The position numbers were made by a program, and so were the translations under genes. The notes beneath the pieces were generated by a model. That model worked only from the letters and a program-made list of their open reading frames with translations. It searched no databases and had not been told where the DNA came from. Of a stretch of DNA of 64,000 bases, positions 8,908 through 18,274 are shown in pieces (position 1 is the stretch's first letter; each line of letters starts with the position of its first letter). Source of the DNA: Nonomuraea fuscirosea (lineage in GTDB: Bacteria; Actinomycetota; Actinomycetes; Streptosporangiales; Streptosporangiaceae); assembly GCF_003001935.1 (NCBI RefSeq), contig NZ_PVNG01000029.1, positions 62,001 to 126,000 of the forward strand, written 5' to 3'.

Positions 8908-9193
8908 CCGCGCATCAAACCACCGCCGCGACGGGACGGCCAGGCGTTTTCGCCGGCCGCGGGCCGACCAGCGGTAAGGGGCATGACCCGGGTCCACTCC
9001 GTACGGCGGGATGATCGCATACGGCCTCCTTCTCGTGGCGCGGCAGGGCAGGATGCGCCCTCACCTGCACAGATCGCGCTGGGCCCGATCTGATTCAGGC
9101 CTTGAAGTAAGAAGTGGCTAACCTAACGTGTTCGTTCGATCACGTTGCGTATAGCGTGCGGGATGTCCACGCAGTCAGCGAAAGGAATCCCCC

Positions 9194-9556
9194 ATGAAAT
9201 CCGTCAGCCTGCTCCTCGCTCCGGTCCTCGCCGCCGCCGTCGTGGCCGCGCCCGCCGCTCCCGCCCAGGCGGCCGTCCCGGCCTGCCACGCCCACGTGTG
9301 CCTGTGGACGGGGGCCAACTACACGGGTGCCGTCTACACCTGGTGGGAGGCCAACGGCAACCGGTTCATCGGCGGCACGCACGCCGACAACGTCGGGTCG
9401 TTCGTGGCCACGAGCGGGGCCTGCTTCGTCGACACCGCCGACACCGAATGGAACTGGCGGGCCAAACGGCTGGCCTCCGGTGGCGACTACAGCTCCAACT
9501 ATCGCGGCCGGTTCGGCGGCGTGATGGACCGCATCGCCCCTGCCCGCTACTGCTGA
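9194..9556 (+). CDS. Secreted peptidase-inhibitor I36-like protein
   Basis: 120-aa precursor with a clear signal peptide (MKSVSLLLAPVL... ending AQA, cleavage near residue 27). The mature ~93-residue domain contains four cysteines and the beta-gamma-crystallin-like 'CLWTGANYTG' start seen in I36/SMPI-type metalloproteinase inhibitors and related small secreted proteins. AAAGGAA lies eight bases upstream of ATG. Whether it still inhibits proteases is not known; many members are annotated only by fold. Confidence 0.85.
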   Translation: MKSVSLLLAPVLAAAVVAAPAAPAQAAVPACHAHVCLWTGANYTGAVYTWWEANGNRFIGGTHADNVGSFVATSGACFVDTADTEWNWRAKRLASGGDYSSNYRGRFGGVMDRIAPARYC

Positions 9557-9678
9557 CCCGGCACCGGCCGGACCTCCCTCACCCGGCCCCCCGTCCGTGA
9601 CCGGACTGTCACCTGCGGCTGGGTCTCCCTCACCCAGCCGCCCGCTGCGACCCGCCCCTCACCGGCGGCCCGGCGCGG

Positions 9679-10869
9679 TCAGCAGGTGGCGAGGGCGTGT
9701 CGCCACACCTCGTCCAGCGCCATCTGGATCGCGCCGGTGAGCACCGTGCCCTCGGCCAGCTCCGACAGCTCCACCCGGGGCGCCGTGAGCGTCAGCCCTT
9801 CGAGGTGTCCGACGATCGCCTCCAGCAGGACCGTGCCGGCCCGGGCGATGCCGCCGCCGATCACGATCGCGTGCGGCGACAGCACCAGGACGGCGGGCGC
9901 GACCGCCTCGGCGAAGACGGCGGCGACCCGGTCGACGACCTCGGCGGCGAGCACGTCACCCGCCGCGGCGGCCGTGAAGACGGCGGCCGCGTCCGTCACC
10001 TCGGCCAGACCCGACCCCGGTCGCCCGGCAGCGTGGCGACGGGCCAGGCCGACGATCGCCTCGGCTCCGATCGCCCGCTCCAGCGGCCCCCGCCCATCGC
10101 CGTCCCCGCCACTGCCGGTCTGACCGGAGGGACGGATGAAGCCGATCTCGCCGGCCTGGCCCGCGCCCCGGTGCAGGCGGCCGTCGATGACGACGCCGGC
10201 CCCGAGCCGTTCGCCCCACTGGACCGCGAGCAGGGTGCCCGCGTCGGTGTGCCGCCGGGCGGCCGCCAGGGCGGCGAGGTCGGCGTCGTTCTCCACCGTG
10301 ACCGCGCACCGGAACCGGTCCCGCAGCCGGCCGGCGAGGTCGATCTCCGACCAGCCCGGCACGCTCGGCGCGAACAGGACGCGGCCGGTGCCCGCCTCGA
10401 CGATGCCAGGGGTGGCCGCGGTGACGGCCTTGACCTGGTCGGTGGCCAGACCGGCGGTCGCCAGCGCCTCCTGCGCCGCCTCGTCCACCGCCTGGAGCAG
10501 ATGCCGGGCGTCGCCGTGCCCGACCGGTCGGCGGACCTCGGCGAGGCGCTCGCCGGCCAGGTCGGCGACGGCCGCCGCCACGGTGTGCGGGCCGACGTCC
10601 AGGCCCAGGACGGGCGCGGCCCGGCCGTTCAGCGAGAACCGGGTGGCCGGCCGGCCCACCGCGGCCGGTCGCGGCGCGTGCTGCCGTAACCAGCCGGCGG
10701 CCAGCAGGTCCTCCACGGCCTGGGCGACCGTCGGGCGGGTGAGCTCGGTCAGCCGGGCGAGTTCGGCCACCCGTACGGGCTCGGGCGCCTGCCGCCGGAT
10801 CGCGTCGAGCACCGCTGCCCGGTTCATCCTCCGCAGCACCGGCGTCCCCGGCGGCCTCTCCTGCTGCAT
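9679..10869 (-). CDS. ROK-family transcriptional regulator
   Basis: 396 aa with an N-terminal winged helix (ELARLTELTRPTVAQAVEDL, about 40-59) and a C-terminal ROK sugar-kinase-like domain ('GLDVGPHTVAAAVADL' near 92, 'ENDADLAALA' near 195, 'GAGVVIDGRLHRGAGQAGEIG' type zinc region near 224). The zinc-site cysteines normal in true ROK kinases are absent, so it is a sensor rather than an enzyme. ATG 10869 is chosen over GTG 10875 because GAGGGG then has proper spacing. It is divergent from the GH89 gene and probably represses it in response to a sugar such as GlcNAc. Confidence 0.88.
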   Translation of the reverse strand: MQQERPPGTPVLRRMNRAAVLDAIRRQAPEPVRVAELARLTELTRPTVAQAVEDLLAAGWLRQHAPRPAAVGRPATRFSLNGRAAPVLGLDVGPHTVAAAVADLAGERLAEVRRPVGHGDARHLLQAVDEAAQEALATAGLATDQVKAVTAATPGIVEAGTGRVLFAPSVPGWSEIDLAGRLRDRFRCAVTVENDADLAALAAARRHTDAGTLLAVQWGERLGAGVVIDGRLHRGAGQAGEIGFIRPSGQTGSGGDGDGRGPLERAIGAEAIVGLARRHAAGRPGSGLAEVTDAAAVFTAAAAGDVLAAEVVDRVAAVFAEAVAPAVLVLSPHAIVIGGGIARAGTVLLEAIVGHLEGLTLTAPRVELSELAEGTVLTGAIQMALDEVWRHALATC

Positions 10870-10931
10870 GCGCACCCCTCGACCATCCGTTTCCCCACAG
10901 ATCTTGACCTCGGGCGGACTGCAGCTGAGTA

Positions 10932-10977
10932 TCTTTCCGCAGCGATTTTACGAAAAGTCCTTACATATCGGACTTTT
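10932..10977 (+). promoter_or_regulatory. Candidate ROK operators in the divergent promoter region
   Basis: A perfect inverted repeat AAAAGTCC (10953-10960) / GGACTTTT (10970-10977) is separated by nine bases. An overlapping imperfect pair, CTTTCCG (10933-10939) / CGAAAAG (10951-10957), lies just left of it. Both sit in the AT-rich gap between the ROK gene and the GH89 gene, where an operator would be expected. Which gene is controlled, and by which pair, is inference. Confidence 0.5.
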
Positions 10978-11000
10978 GCTCACCAGAGGTGGCCGTCATC

Positions 11001-14000
11001 ATGCCCCACTCCCGCCCCCCACAGAGTCCCCTATACCGCTTACGACACCGTCTGGCGGCGGCGCTCGCCGTTCTGCTCACGGTGCTCGCCGCCCCGTTCG
11101 TCTCCCCACCGGCCGCCGTCGCCGCCACGCCCGCGCCACCCACCTCGCCTCCCGCCACCTCCTCCGAACGCCCCGGCGGCGGAGGCGGGTCAGGCAGCAC
11201 AGGCGGCCCGGCGGCGCAGGCCCTGGAGCGGCTGATCGGCGCCCCGCGCGCCGCCCAGGTCACCCTGCGCACGATCGACAAGGGCACAGGCAAGGACAGG
11301 TTCGAGGTGTACGCCGAGCGCGGCCGTCTCGTCGTCGCCGGCACGACCCCCGCCGTCCAGCTCACCGGCTTCGGCCACTACCTGCGCCACGTGGCCCACG
11401 CCGACATCGCGATCAACGGCTCCCAGACCGACCTGCCGCACCGCCTCCCGCTCCCCGCGTCGCGCCTGGCCAGGGACTCCTCGGTGGATCACCGCTTCGC
11501 GCTCAACGACACCAACCAGGGCTACGCGGGCCCGTACCTGAGCTGGCAGGAGTGGCAGCGCCGGATCGACGTCCTCGCGCTGCACGGGATCAACGAAGTG
11601 CTCGTGTACGAGGGCCAGGAGGCGGTCTACCAGCGCACGTTCACCGAGTTCGGCTACACCGACGCGGAGATGCGGGCGTGGATCCCGCAGCCGGGCCACC
11701 AGGCCTGGTGGCTGCTGCAGAACATGTGCTGCACCGACGGCCCCGTCTCCCAGCACCTCATCGACCAGCGGATCGACCTCGGCCGCAAGATGGCCGACCG
11801 GCTGCGTTCGCTGGGCATGGTCCCCGTGCTGCCGGGCTACTTCGGCACGGTGCCGACCGACTTCAAGGCGCACAACCCGGCCGCCAACACCGTCCCGCAG
11901 GGGACCTGGAACAAGCTCGAACGCCCCCACTGGCTCGACCCGACCGACCCGATCTTCGAACGCGTCGCGGCCACGTTCTACCGGGTCCAGACCGAGCTGT
12001 TCGGCCCCAGCGCGATGTACAAGATGGACCTGCTGCACGAGGGCGGCACGCCCGGCAAGGTCGACGTCGCGCGGGCCTCGCAGGCCGTGCAGCGCGCGCT
12101 GAACACCGCCCACCCCGACGCCCTTTGGGCGATCCTCGGCTGGCAGAACAACCCGCTGCCCGCGACGCTCCAGGCGATCGACCGGGGCAAGATGTTCATC
12201 GTCGACGGCATCAGCGAGGAGTCCGGCGTCACCGACCGTGACAAGGACTTCTTCGGCACCGGATACGCGTTCGGCACCATCTGGAACTTCGGCGGGCACG
12301 TCAACCTCGGCGCCCGGCTCACCGTGTGGAACGAGAAGTTCCACGCCTGGCGGGAGAAGCAGGGCACGGCCATGAACGGCATCGCGCTGATGCCGGAGGC
12401 CATCGACAACAACCCGGCGGCGCTCGCGTTCTTCACCGACCTGCCGTGGCAGGACGGCCGCGCCGACATGCCCCGCTGGTTCGACGACTACGCCACCGCC
12501 CGGTACGGCCGCGACGACCCGCACGCCAAGGCGGCCTGGCGGATCCTGCTCGACACCGTCTACAGCTGGCCCGCCGCCGCCGACACCCGCCACGTCACCG
12601 GCCTGTACGACGACCAGCCCGGCCTGGCGAACACCGGCTACCCCCTGCAGTACGACATCGCCGCCTTCGACCGGGCCCTCGACGAGCTGCTCCAGGTCGA
12701 CCGGCGGCTGCGCGGCTCGGGCGCCTACCGCTACGACCTCGTGGACGTCGCCCGCCAGGTGCTGGCCAACCACAGCAGGCTGCGGCTGCCCGAGATCCGC
12801 GCCGCCTACCGGGCCAGGGACCTCGACCGCTTCGAACGCCTCACCGGCCAGTGGATGGACGGCATCCGGCTGATGGACCGGCTGCTGGGCACCGACGAGA
12901 ACTTCCTGCTCGGCGTGTGGCAGAAGGAGGCCCGCCGCCAGGCCGCGACCCCGGCCGAGGCGGCGACCCTGGACTACAACCTCAAGTCGCTGGTGACGCT
13001 CTGGGCGGCCGGCTCCGACCTGCAGGACTACGCCCGCAGGGAGATGAACGGCCTGGTCGGGCAGTACTACGCGAAACGCTGGCAGCTGTTCTTCGACAGC
13101 CTGAAGGCGGCGCTGCGCTCGGGCGCCGACTACCCCGAGCCGATCGACTGGCGGGCCGTGGCCGAGGACTGGTCCAGGGCCGGCACCAAGCTCGCCGCCG
13201 AGCCGCGCGGCGACGCCTATGCTCTGGCGGGCGAGGCGGCCGCGCTGCCGGACGGCGCGGTGAGCGTCGAGGCCGACCGCAGGGGAGTCAAGGCGGGTGA
13301 GAACGTACGGGTGACGGCCACGTTCCGCAACGCCAACACGTTGCGGCCCACCGGGCGGGTGACGCTCGGGTTGGAGGTTCCGCGGGGATACCGGGTGCGG
13401 GCCACCTCCCCGGCCCGCGCCGACCGCGTCGCCGCCGGCGGCACGTTCACCACGACCTGGACGGTCACCGTGCCCGCCGCCGAGACCCCGGGCACGACCC
13501 CGAAGCTGTACGTCACCGCCGACTGGCGATCGACCGGATCCGACCGGCAGTCCGGCGGGACACGGCGCGACACGGCCTCGGCCGGCCTGCTGATCGCCGG
13601 GACCGTGCCCTCCTCCTACCGGACGATGAGCAACACGCAGGCCGAGTTCGCCACCACCGGCGACGGGGTGGCGATCGCGGCGGGTGGGGCGGACCTGTGG
13701 CGGGAGACCAACGAACTGGCCGCCGCCTACCGCCCGGACGTCCTGGCCGACGGGCAGCAACTCCAGAGCACCGTGCTCGTCCAGGACGGCGCCGCCGAGT
13801 ACAGCCGCTCCGGGCTCGTGGTGAGCGACGACCTGGCCACCCCGGGAGCCACCGGCTACGCCAACATCGCCGTCACCCCGGGTCACGGCTGCCTGTTCAG
13901 CTGGGACTCCGACGGAGACGGCCGGCTCGACTCCAGCGCGGAGGCGGGCGGGTTCACGCCGCCCGTACGGGTGCGCATCGGCAGGTCGGGCGACCGACTG

Positions 14001-14606
14001 ACCGGCTCGTGCGGCACAGACGGCCAGAACTGGACCGTGGTCGGCTCGGCCGCCGTACCGGGCGCGGGAGCCGCCGCACTCGACGTCGGGGTGTTCGTCA
14101 GCGCGGCCACCCGTCAGACCGGCCGGCAGGCGATCTCGGTGCTGACCGAGCCCGTACCGGCGTCGTCCACCGCGCGTGACAGCTCAGGCGACACCCTGCG
14201 CAGCCTCCGCAAACCGGTCACGGCGCTCAGCTCGGAGCCCAGCCGAGGCCCCGCATACGCCAACGACGGCAACCGCGCCAACTCCCCGTACTTCGCCTCT
14301 CAGATGAACTGGGACACCACCTGGTGGCAGGTCGACCTCGGAGAGGTCGACGACATCTCCCGCGTCAACGTCCGCAACTATGTCAGCGGCGGACGCCACT
14401 ACGAATACCGCCTGGAGGGCAGCCTCGACGGCACCACCTGGTACACCCTCGGCGGCCGGCGCGGCCCCCGCGCCGCGACGGACGCCGGCGACACCATGAC
14501 CACCGAGGCCAGCGCCCGGTACGTCCGCGTGGTCGGCACCCACAACACCGCCAACCTCTCCTTCCACCTCACCGAAGTCAGCGTCTACGGCACCCCGGCT
14601 CCCTGA
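11001..14606 (+). CDS. Secreted alpha-N-acetylglucosaminidase (GH89), multidomain
   Basis: 1201-aa exoenzyme that should release terminal alpha-linked GlcNAc from glycans. Order: signal peptide (1-44, ending AVAA), Pro/Ser/Gly linker, GH89 N-terminal domain (about 65-155), TIM barrel (about 155-485) with 'DLLHEGG' (Glu near 345) and 'DGISEESG' (Glu near 409) at the positions of the two family carboxylates, helical domain (490-740), NEW3-type beta domain (752-865), a concanavalin-like domain (865-1050) and a C-terminal F5/8 discoidin carbohydrate-binding domain (1066-1201). ATG 11001 has AGAGG eleven bases upstream; GTG 10989 is an alternative. Divergence from a ROK regulator suggests sugar-controlled expression. 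Confidence 0.92.
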   Translation: MPHSRPPQSPLYRLRHRLAAALAVLLTVLAAPFVSPPAAVAATPAPPTSPPATSSERPGGGGGSGSTGGPAAQALERLIGAPRAAQVTLRTIDKGTGKDRFEVYAERGRLVVAGTTPAVQLTGFGHYLRHVAHADIAINGSQTDLPHRLPLPASRLARDSSVDHRFALNDTNQGYAGPYLSWQEWQRRIDVLALHGINEVLVYEGQEAVYQRTFTEFGYTDAEMRAWIPQPGHQAWWLLQNMCCTDGPVSQHLIDQRIDLGRKMADRLRSLGMVPVLPGYFGTVPTDFKAHNPAANTVPQGTWNKLERPHWLDPTDPIFERVAATFYRVQTELFGPSAMYKMDLLHEGGTPGKVDVARASQAVQRALNTAHPDALWAILGWQNNPLPATLQAIDRGKMFIVDGISEESGVTDRDKDFFGTGYAFGTIWNFGGHVNLGARLTVWNEKFHAWREKQGTAMNGIALMPEAIDNNPAALAFFTDLPWQDGRADMPRWFDDYATARYGRDDPHAKAAWRILLDTVYSWPAAADTRHVTGLYDDQPGLANTGYPLQYDIAAFDRALDELLQVDRRLRGSGAYRYDLVDVARQVLANHSRLRLPEIRAAYRARDLDRFERLTGQWMDGIRLMDRLLGTDENFLLGVWQKEARRQAATPAEAATLDYNLKSLVTLWAAGSDLQDYARREMNGLVGQYYAKRWQLFFDSLKAALRSGADYPEPIDWRAVAEDWSRAGTKLAAEPRGDAYALAGEAAALPDGAVSVEADRRGVKAGENVRVTATFRNANTLRPTGRVTLGLEVPRGYRVRATSPARADRVAAGGTFTTTWTVTVPAAETPGTTPKLYVTADWRSTGSDRQSGGTRRDTASAGLLIAGTVPSSYRTMSNTQAEFATTGDGVAIAAGGADLWRETNELAAAYRPDVLADGQQLQSTVLVQDGAAEYSRSGLVVSDDLATPGATGYANIAVTPGHGCLFSWDSDGDGRLDSSAEAGGFTPPVRVRIGRSGDRLTGSCGTDGQNWTVVGSAAVPGAGAAALDVGVFVSAATRQTGRQAISVLTEPVPASSTARDSSGDTLRSLRKPVTALSSEPSRGPAYANDGNRANSPYFASQMNWDTTWWQVDLGEVDDISRVNVRNYVSGGRHYEYRLEGSLDGTTWYTLGGRRGPRAATDAGDTMTTEASARYVRVVGTHNTANLSFHLTEVSVYGTPAP

Positions 14607-14758
14607 CCCACCCCCTACGACCGGCGTCCCCTGCCCCGCCCCCGTCCGGCCGGCGTCCCTGCCCCGTCCCATCCGGGCGGGGTCGCCGGCCACGGTCGTG
14701 TGCGCGGTCCCCACGGGTACGCCGTCCGGATGATCCACCCTGGCGGTACTTTGTACGC

Positions 14759-15163
14759 GTGACCACCGAACCTCCCGAGGCCGCGTCCACGCCCGCTTCC
14801 GGCGTGGGCGGCGTGGTCAGGCGGATCGCCTGGGGCGCTCTCACGCTCTTCCTCGCCGCGTTCGCCGTCTTCGAGAGCCAGAAGTACGGCCTGCCCACCA
14901 CGGCCGCCGCGCTGCTGTTCTTCGCGTTCCCCGACCTGACCAGGCTCGCCGGCGTCCGCCCGCCGGGCGTGCTGTACCAGGCCGTGAACCGGGTGTGGAT
15001 CCCGCTCGCGGTGCTGGTCGGCTACAGCTTCGGGCCGATCGTCTGGCCACCCCTCTTCACGGCCGGCCTGGGCTGGCTCACCCGCATCGCCCTCGACCGC
15101 ACCCTCGGCCGCGGCCCAGGGTCACTCGACCCCACCCCCGGCCGCGGACCGACCACCACCTGA
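14759..15163 (+). CDS. Small membrane protein resembling DUF4260
   Basis: 134 aa with two or three hydrophobic segments ('WGALTLFLAAFAVF', 'LPTTAAALLFFAFPDL', 'WIPLAVLVGYSFGPIVWPPL'). The order PDL, G-x3-Y, P-L, then 'GWLTRIALDRTLGRG' follows the DUF4260 pattern that ends in W-x-H-I-x2-D-R-x-L-G, although the usual histidines are replaced (NR, TR). The start is GTG 14759 with no strong ribosome site, possibly leaderless ('TACTTTGTACGC' precedes it). Function is unknown. The C-terminal tail repeats Gly-Arg-Gly-Pro. Confidence 0.6.
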   Translation: MTTEPPEAASTPASGVGGVVRRIAWGALTLFLAAFAVFESQKYGLPTTAAALLFFAFPDLTRLAGVRPPGVLYQAVNRVWIPLAVLVGYSFGPIVWPPLFTAGLGWLTRIALDRTLGRGPGSLDPTPGRGPTTT

Positions 15164-15296
15164 CCGCACCCCGGTCGCAGACTCACCACCACTTGACCGC
15201 ACTTTGCGGCACGGGCACACCGCCACCTGACCGGACGTCCGCGCCGCCTCTGATCATCGAGAAGGCGCGGCACCTCCCGCCGCCGGTCCGCGCGGC

Positions 15297-15932
15297 TCAG
15301 GCATCGCGCCCCGCACAGTCGCCCTGGCAATATCCGTTGGTGACGATCAGGCGCGCACGGGCGGTCGTGTAGGCGGAGGTCTGCGCGCCGACGATCACGC
15401 CGTGGCAGCGGGGACAGGTGAGCGGCTGTTCGGCTTCCTCGGGAGCCCTTCCCGCCGTCTCAGGCGAACGGGCCCTCACCCCGTCCGGCTCAACCGGAGC
15501 CCTCCCGATGGTCTCCATCGAACGGCTCCTTGCCCCGCTCGGCCCTGCCGGAGCCCTTCCGATGGTCTCCGTCGAACGGGGTCTCGTCTCGTCCAGCTCC
15601 GCGGGCGTCCTTCCAGGCGGCTCGGGGAACGCGCGGCTCAACCCCGTCGGCTCTGCGAAAGTCCTGCTTGGGGTTTCGGGCGGACGGGAGCTCGTCCTGT
15701 CCGGCTCGGCAAAAGCCCGACCTGCGGTCTCATATGGACGGTGGCTTGCCCCATCCGGCTCCGCAGCAGCCCTGCCCGGGGTTCCGGGCGAATGGTGGCG
15801 CATCTCGTCGGGCTCAGGTGCCCTTCCCATGGTCTCGGGCGGGCGGCCTCTCGTCCCGTCCGGGGCCGGCTCGGGTGGGGGATCGGTGTTGGCGGGGTGG
15901 GTCACGGCATGGCTCACTGGCGACTCGGTCAT
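15297..15932 (-). CDS. Repeat protein with C-terminal zinc-ribbon-like motif
   Basis: About 211 aa. Residues ~25-165 are eight degenerate 18-residue repeats of the type (P/T/M)ET-x-GRAPAEPDG-x4-S, rich in Pro, Glu, Arg and Gly and likely disordered. The C-terminal 42 residues change character: 'CPRCHG' and, 26 residues on, 'CQGDC', a pair of CxxC/CxxxC knuckles that could bind zinc, with 'YTTARARLIVTNGY' between them. ATG 15932 is chosen; TTG 15962 is possible. Repeats make other frames open too, but only this frame gives the cysteine motif and normal codon use at its 3' end. Function unknown. Confidence 0.6.
   Translation of the reverse strand: MTESPVSHAVTHPANTDPPPEPAPDGTRGRPPETMGRAPEPDEMRHHSPGTPGRAAAEPDGASHRPYETAGRAFAEPDRTSSRPPETPSRTFAEPTGLSRAFPEPPGRTPAELDETRPRSTETIGRAPAGPSGARSRSMETIGRAPVEPDGVRARSPETAGRAPEEAEQPLTCPRCHGVIVGAQTSAYTTARARLIVTNGYCQGDCAGRDA
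15440..15860 (-). repeat. Degenerate 54-bp coding repeats
   Basis: Roughly eight copies of a 54-base unit; the best conserved pair differs little around GGAGCCCTCCCGATGGTCTC / GGAGCCCTTCCGATGGTCTC (15499 and 15550 regions, plus strand). They encode the 18-residue repeats of the zinc-ribbon-like protein on the minus strand. Confidence 0.7.
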
Positions 15933-16010
15933 ACCTGTCACTGTCCAGGACGCCACCGACAATTCCTCCGACTTGCCCGCCCTGTGAGAACCAGCAGGTC
16001 ACGGCAGCAC

Positions 16011-16535
16011 TCAGGCGCTCTCCCCGACGCTGCGCGCATGCCAATCCGCCAGCGCCACCAGCAGACCGTCCGCCACACCGCCGAACATCGCCGCCAGCTC
16101 CTCCGCGTTGTCCACCACCACGACGTGATCGAGCAGCTCCGCGCGCAGTTTGGCCGCCCTGGTGTCGCCTCCGCCGTCGGGGTCGAACGCGGTGGCGGCC
16201 AGGAACAGGCCGCCGACGCCGGCCGCGGTCGCGGTCTGCCGGGCCTGGGTGCCCAGGACCGCCGCGGGATCGGCCGGTACGGCGGGCAAGGCCGGGCGTC
16301 CGTCGCGGAGCAACAACGTCAGGGGCCGGACGGGCACCGACTCCGGCACCACGCCTTCGGGCACATGAACGCCACCGTCGTCCCGGCGGGTCACCCCACC
16401 CGGACGCCCCCATGGCAGACCTCGTTCGTGATCGTCAAAAGCGCCGGCGCGCGTGAACAGAGCGCCGCCGGCGTCGACGACAAGATCTCCAGGCTGCCAT
16501 CGCTCGCCGTCGAGCGGCGCGTGCGCATTCGTCAT
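16011..16535 (-). CDS. Hypothetical cytosolic protein
   Basis: 174 aa, no signal peptide, membrane helix or family recognised. It begins 'MTNAHAPLDGERWQPGDLVVDAGG', has a central 'VRPLTLLLRDGRPALP' segment and a C-terminal alpha/beta stretch 'AELLDHVVVVDNAEELAAMFGGVADGLLVALADWHA' (hydrophobic strand then helix). ATG 16535 is preferred, with TTG 16565 upstream as an alternative; neither has a clear ribosome site. Codon use (strong GC at third positions) supports a real gene. It lies alone between the repeat protein and the symporter. Confidence 0.65.
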   Translation of the reverse strand: MTNAHAPLDGERWQPGDLVVDAGGALFTRAGAFDDHERGLPWGRPGGVTRRDDGGVHVPEGVVPESVPVRPLTLLLRDGRPALPAVPADPAAVLGTQARQTATAAGVGGLFLAATAFDPDGGGDTRAAKLRAELLDHVVVVDNAEELAAMFGGVADGLLVALADWHARSVGESA

Positions 16536-16693
16536 GGTGGGCACGGTACGCGGCAGGTATGACAAATACGCCCTCGGCCCCGTTCGGCCCCGCCCTGCCG
16601 GTCCCGGCGTCGGTGCCTACCCGCACGTCGGCCTCGTCGGCCCCGTCCTGGCCGGCCTTGGTGCCGGTGCCGGCCCGCCCGGACGGCGGAGGG

Positions 16694-18184
16694 TCAGGGG
16701 GCGTCGGCGGTTTCCGGGTGTTCGGTGTTCAGGGAATCGATCAGGGCGTCGGCCTCGGGGTCGCGGGCCGGGGCGGCGAGGCCGACGAGGACGAACACCG
16801 CCAGCGAGGTCAGCACCGGCGCCGCCACCTCGACGGTCTGCGTCTGGCCCGGGAAGACGTACTTCACCAGGGCGAAGACCACCAGCCCAGCCGCCCACGA
16901 CCCGATCGCCGCCGCCGGGCCGCAGCGGCGGAAGGCCGGCAGCATGCCGAGCAGCATCGGGATGGCGATCGGCCCCACGAGCGCACCGAACCAGAGGATC
17001 AGCAGGCCGAGCACGCCGCCGAAACTGTCCGCGGTGAGCGCGATGCCCATCGACAGCGCGATGAACAGGAACGTCGACACCCGCCCTGCCAGCAGCTCCG
17101 ACTGGGACGAGAGCCGGCCGGCCCGCTTCCACACCGACGGGATGATGTCCCTGATCACGACCGAGGAGATCGCGTTGGCGTCGGACGACGTCATCGCCAT
17201 CGTGTGCGCGAACATCCCGGCGAGCACCAGGCCGATGAGCCCGCCGGGCAGCAACTGCTGGGTCAGCAGCGCGTACGACTGGTCGGGTTCGGACAGGCCG
17301 GGCAGCAGGATCGGCGCGGCCCACATGGGGAAGAACAGCACGAGCGGCCAGAAGAGGTAGAGCGCCGCCGAGAACAGCGCGGCCCGTCTGGCCGAGGCAC
17401 CGGTGGGCGCGGCGATGAAGCGCTGAGCCAGGTTCCAGGTGCCGCCGTTGTACGACAGCGTGTTGATCAGCAGGTAGACCAGGACGAAGCCCACGGTGTA
17501 CTTGTCGTTGAACGGCTGGCCGTGCCCTTCGGGCAGCCGGTCCCACAGTGTCCAGATCGCCGTCACCCCGCCGAGCTGGGCGAGCACGGCGACGAACATG
17601 GTGATCCCGGCGACGAGCTGGATGACGAACTGGCCGAGGTCGGTGAGCGCGTCGGCCCACAGCCCGCCGATCGTCGAGTAGATGAGCGTGACCCCGCCGG
17701 TGAGCAGGACGCCCCAGGCGATCGGCACGCCCGCGAACACCTGCAGCAGCAGCGCGGTCGCCGCCCACTTGGCGCCCACGTCGAAGACCTTGAGCGCGGT
17801 GCCGCTCCATGCCAGCACCTGCTGCGCCGGCACGTTGTAGCGGGTGGCCAGGTACTCCAGCGGCGAGATGATCCCGAGCCGCTGCCGCAGCCGTGGCCAG
17901 CGCGGCGCGAACAGGAACGACCCGATCACCATGGCGAACGTGATGCCGATCGCCCACCAGACGTACAGGGTGAAACCGGCGGTGTACGCGATGGCCGCGT
18001 ACCCGACGAAGACCGCGGAGCTGTAGCCCGACATGTGGTGGGAGATGCCGGACAGCCACCAGGGCATCTTGCCGCCGGCGGTGAAGAAGTCCCGGGCGTC
18101 GCGGATGCGGGATTTCGCCCAGACGCCGATGGCGATCATCACGACGAAGTAGCCGCAGATCACTAGCCAGTCGAGAAAGCCCAT
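16694..18184 (-). CDS. Sodium:solute symporter (SSS family)
   Basis: 496 aa with about 13-14 membrane helices. 'FFTAGGKMPWWLSGISHHMSGYSS' (about 33-56; key residues GG, W, S, S) is the SSS helix-1/2 signature and 'SYNGGTWNLAQRF' lies mid-protein. 'SSDANAISSVVIRDI' near 320 corresponds to the sodium-site helix 8. GGGAGA precedes ATG 18184. It follows nagA after 90 bases in the same direction and likely imports the amino sugar or glycoside handled by this regulon, driven by the sodium gradient. The C-terminus 'EADALIDSLNTEHPE' is cytosolic. Confidence 0.9.
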   Translation of the reverse strand: MGFLDWLVICGYFVVMIAIGVWAKSRIRDARDFFTAGGKMPWWLSGISHHMSGYSSAVFVGYAAIAYTAGFTLYVWWAIGITFAMVIGSFLFAPRWPRLRQRLGIISPLEYLATRYNVPAQQVLAWSGTALKVFDVGAKWAATALLLQVFAGVPIAWGVLLTGGVTLIYSTIGGLWADALTDLGQFVIQLVAGITMFVAVLAQLGGVTAIWTLWDRLPEGHGQPFNDKYTVGFVLVYLLINTLSYNGGTWNLAQRFIAAPTGASARRAALFSAALYLFWPLVLFFPMWAAPILLPGLSEPDQSYALLTQQLLPGGLIGLVLAGMFAHTMAMTSSDANAISSVVIRDIIPSVWKRAGRLSSQSELLAGRVSTFLFIALSMGIALTADSFGGVLGLLILWFGALVGPIAIPMLLGMLPAFRRCGPAAAIGSWAAGLVVFALVKYVFPGQTQTVEVAAPVLTSLAVFVLVGLAAPARDPEADALIDSLNTEHPETADAP

Positions 18185-18274
18185 GAGATCTCCCAGGTCG
18201 GGGGTGGGGGAGCGGGGGAGCGGTACGGGGTGCGGATGGCAGTAGGGAGGAAGGATGCGGTCAAAAGGTGCAGG

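Noticed and set aside
11190..13886. 898-aa open frame antisense to the GH89 gene
   Set aside because: GH89 motifs and a signal peptide are on the plus strand; the antisense product is low-complexity Val/Gly/Arg sequence.
15418..15987. 189-aa plus-strand frame over the 54-bp repeats
   Set aside because: The repeats keep several frames open. Only the minus-strand frame ends in a cysteine-knuckle domain with normal codon use.
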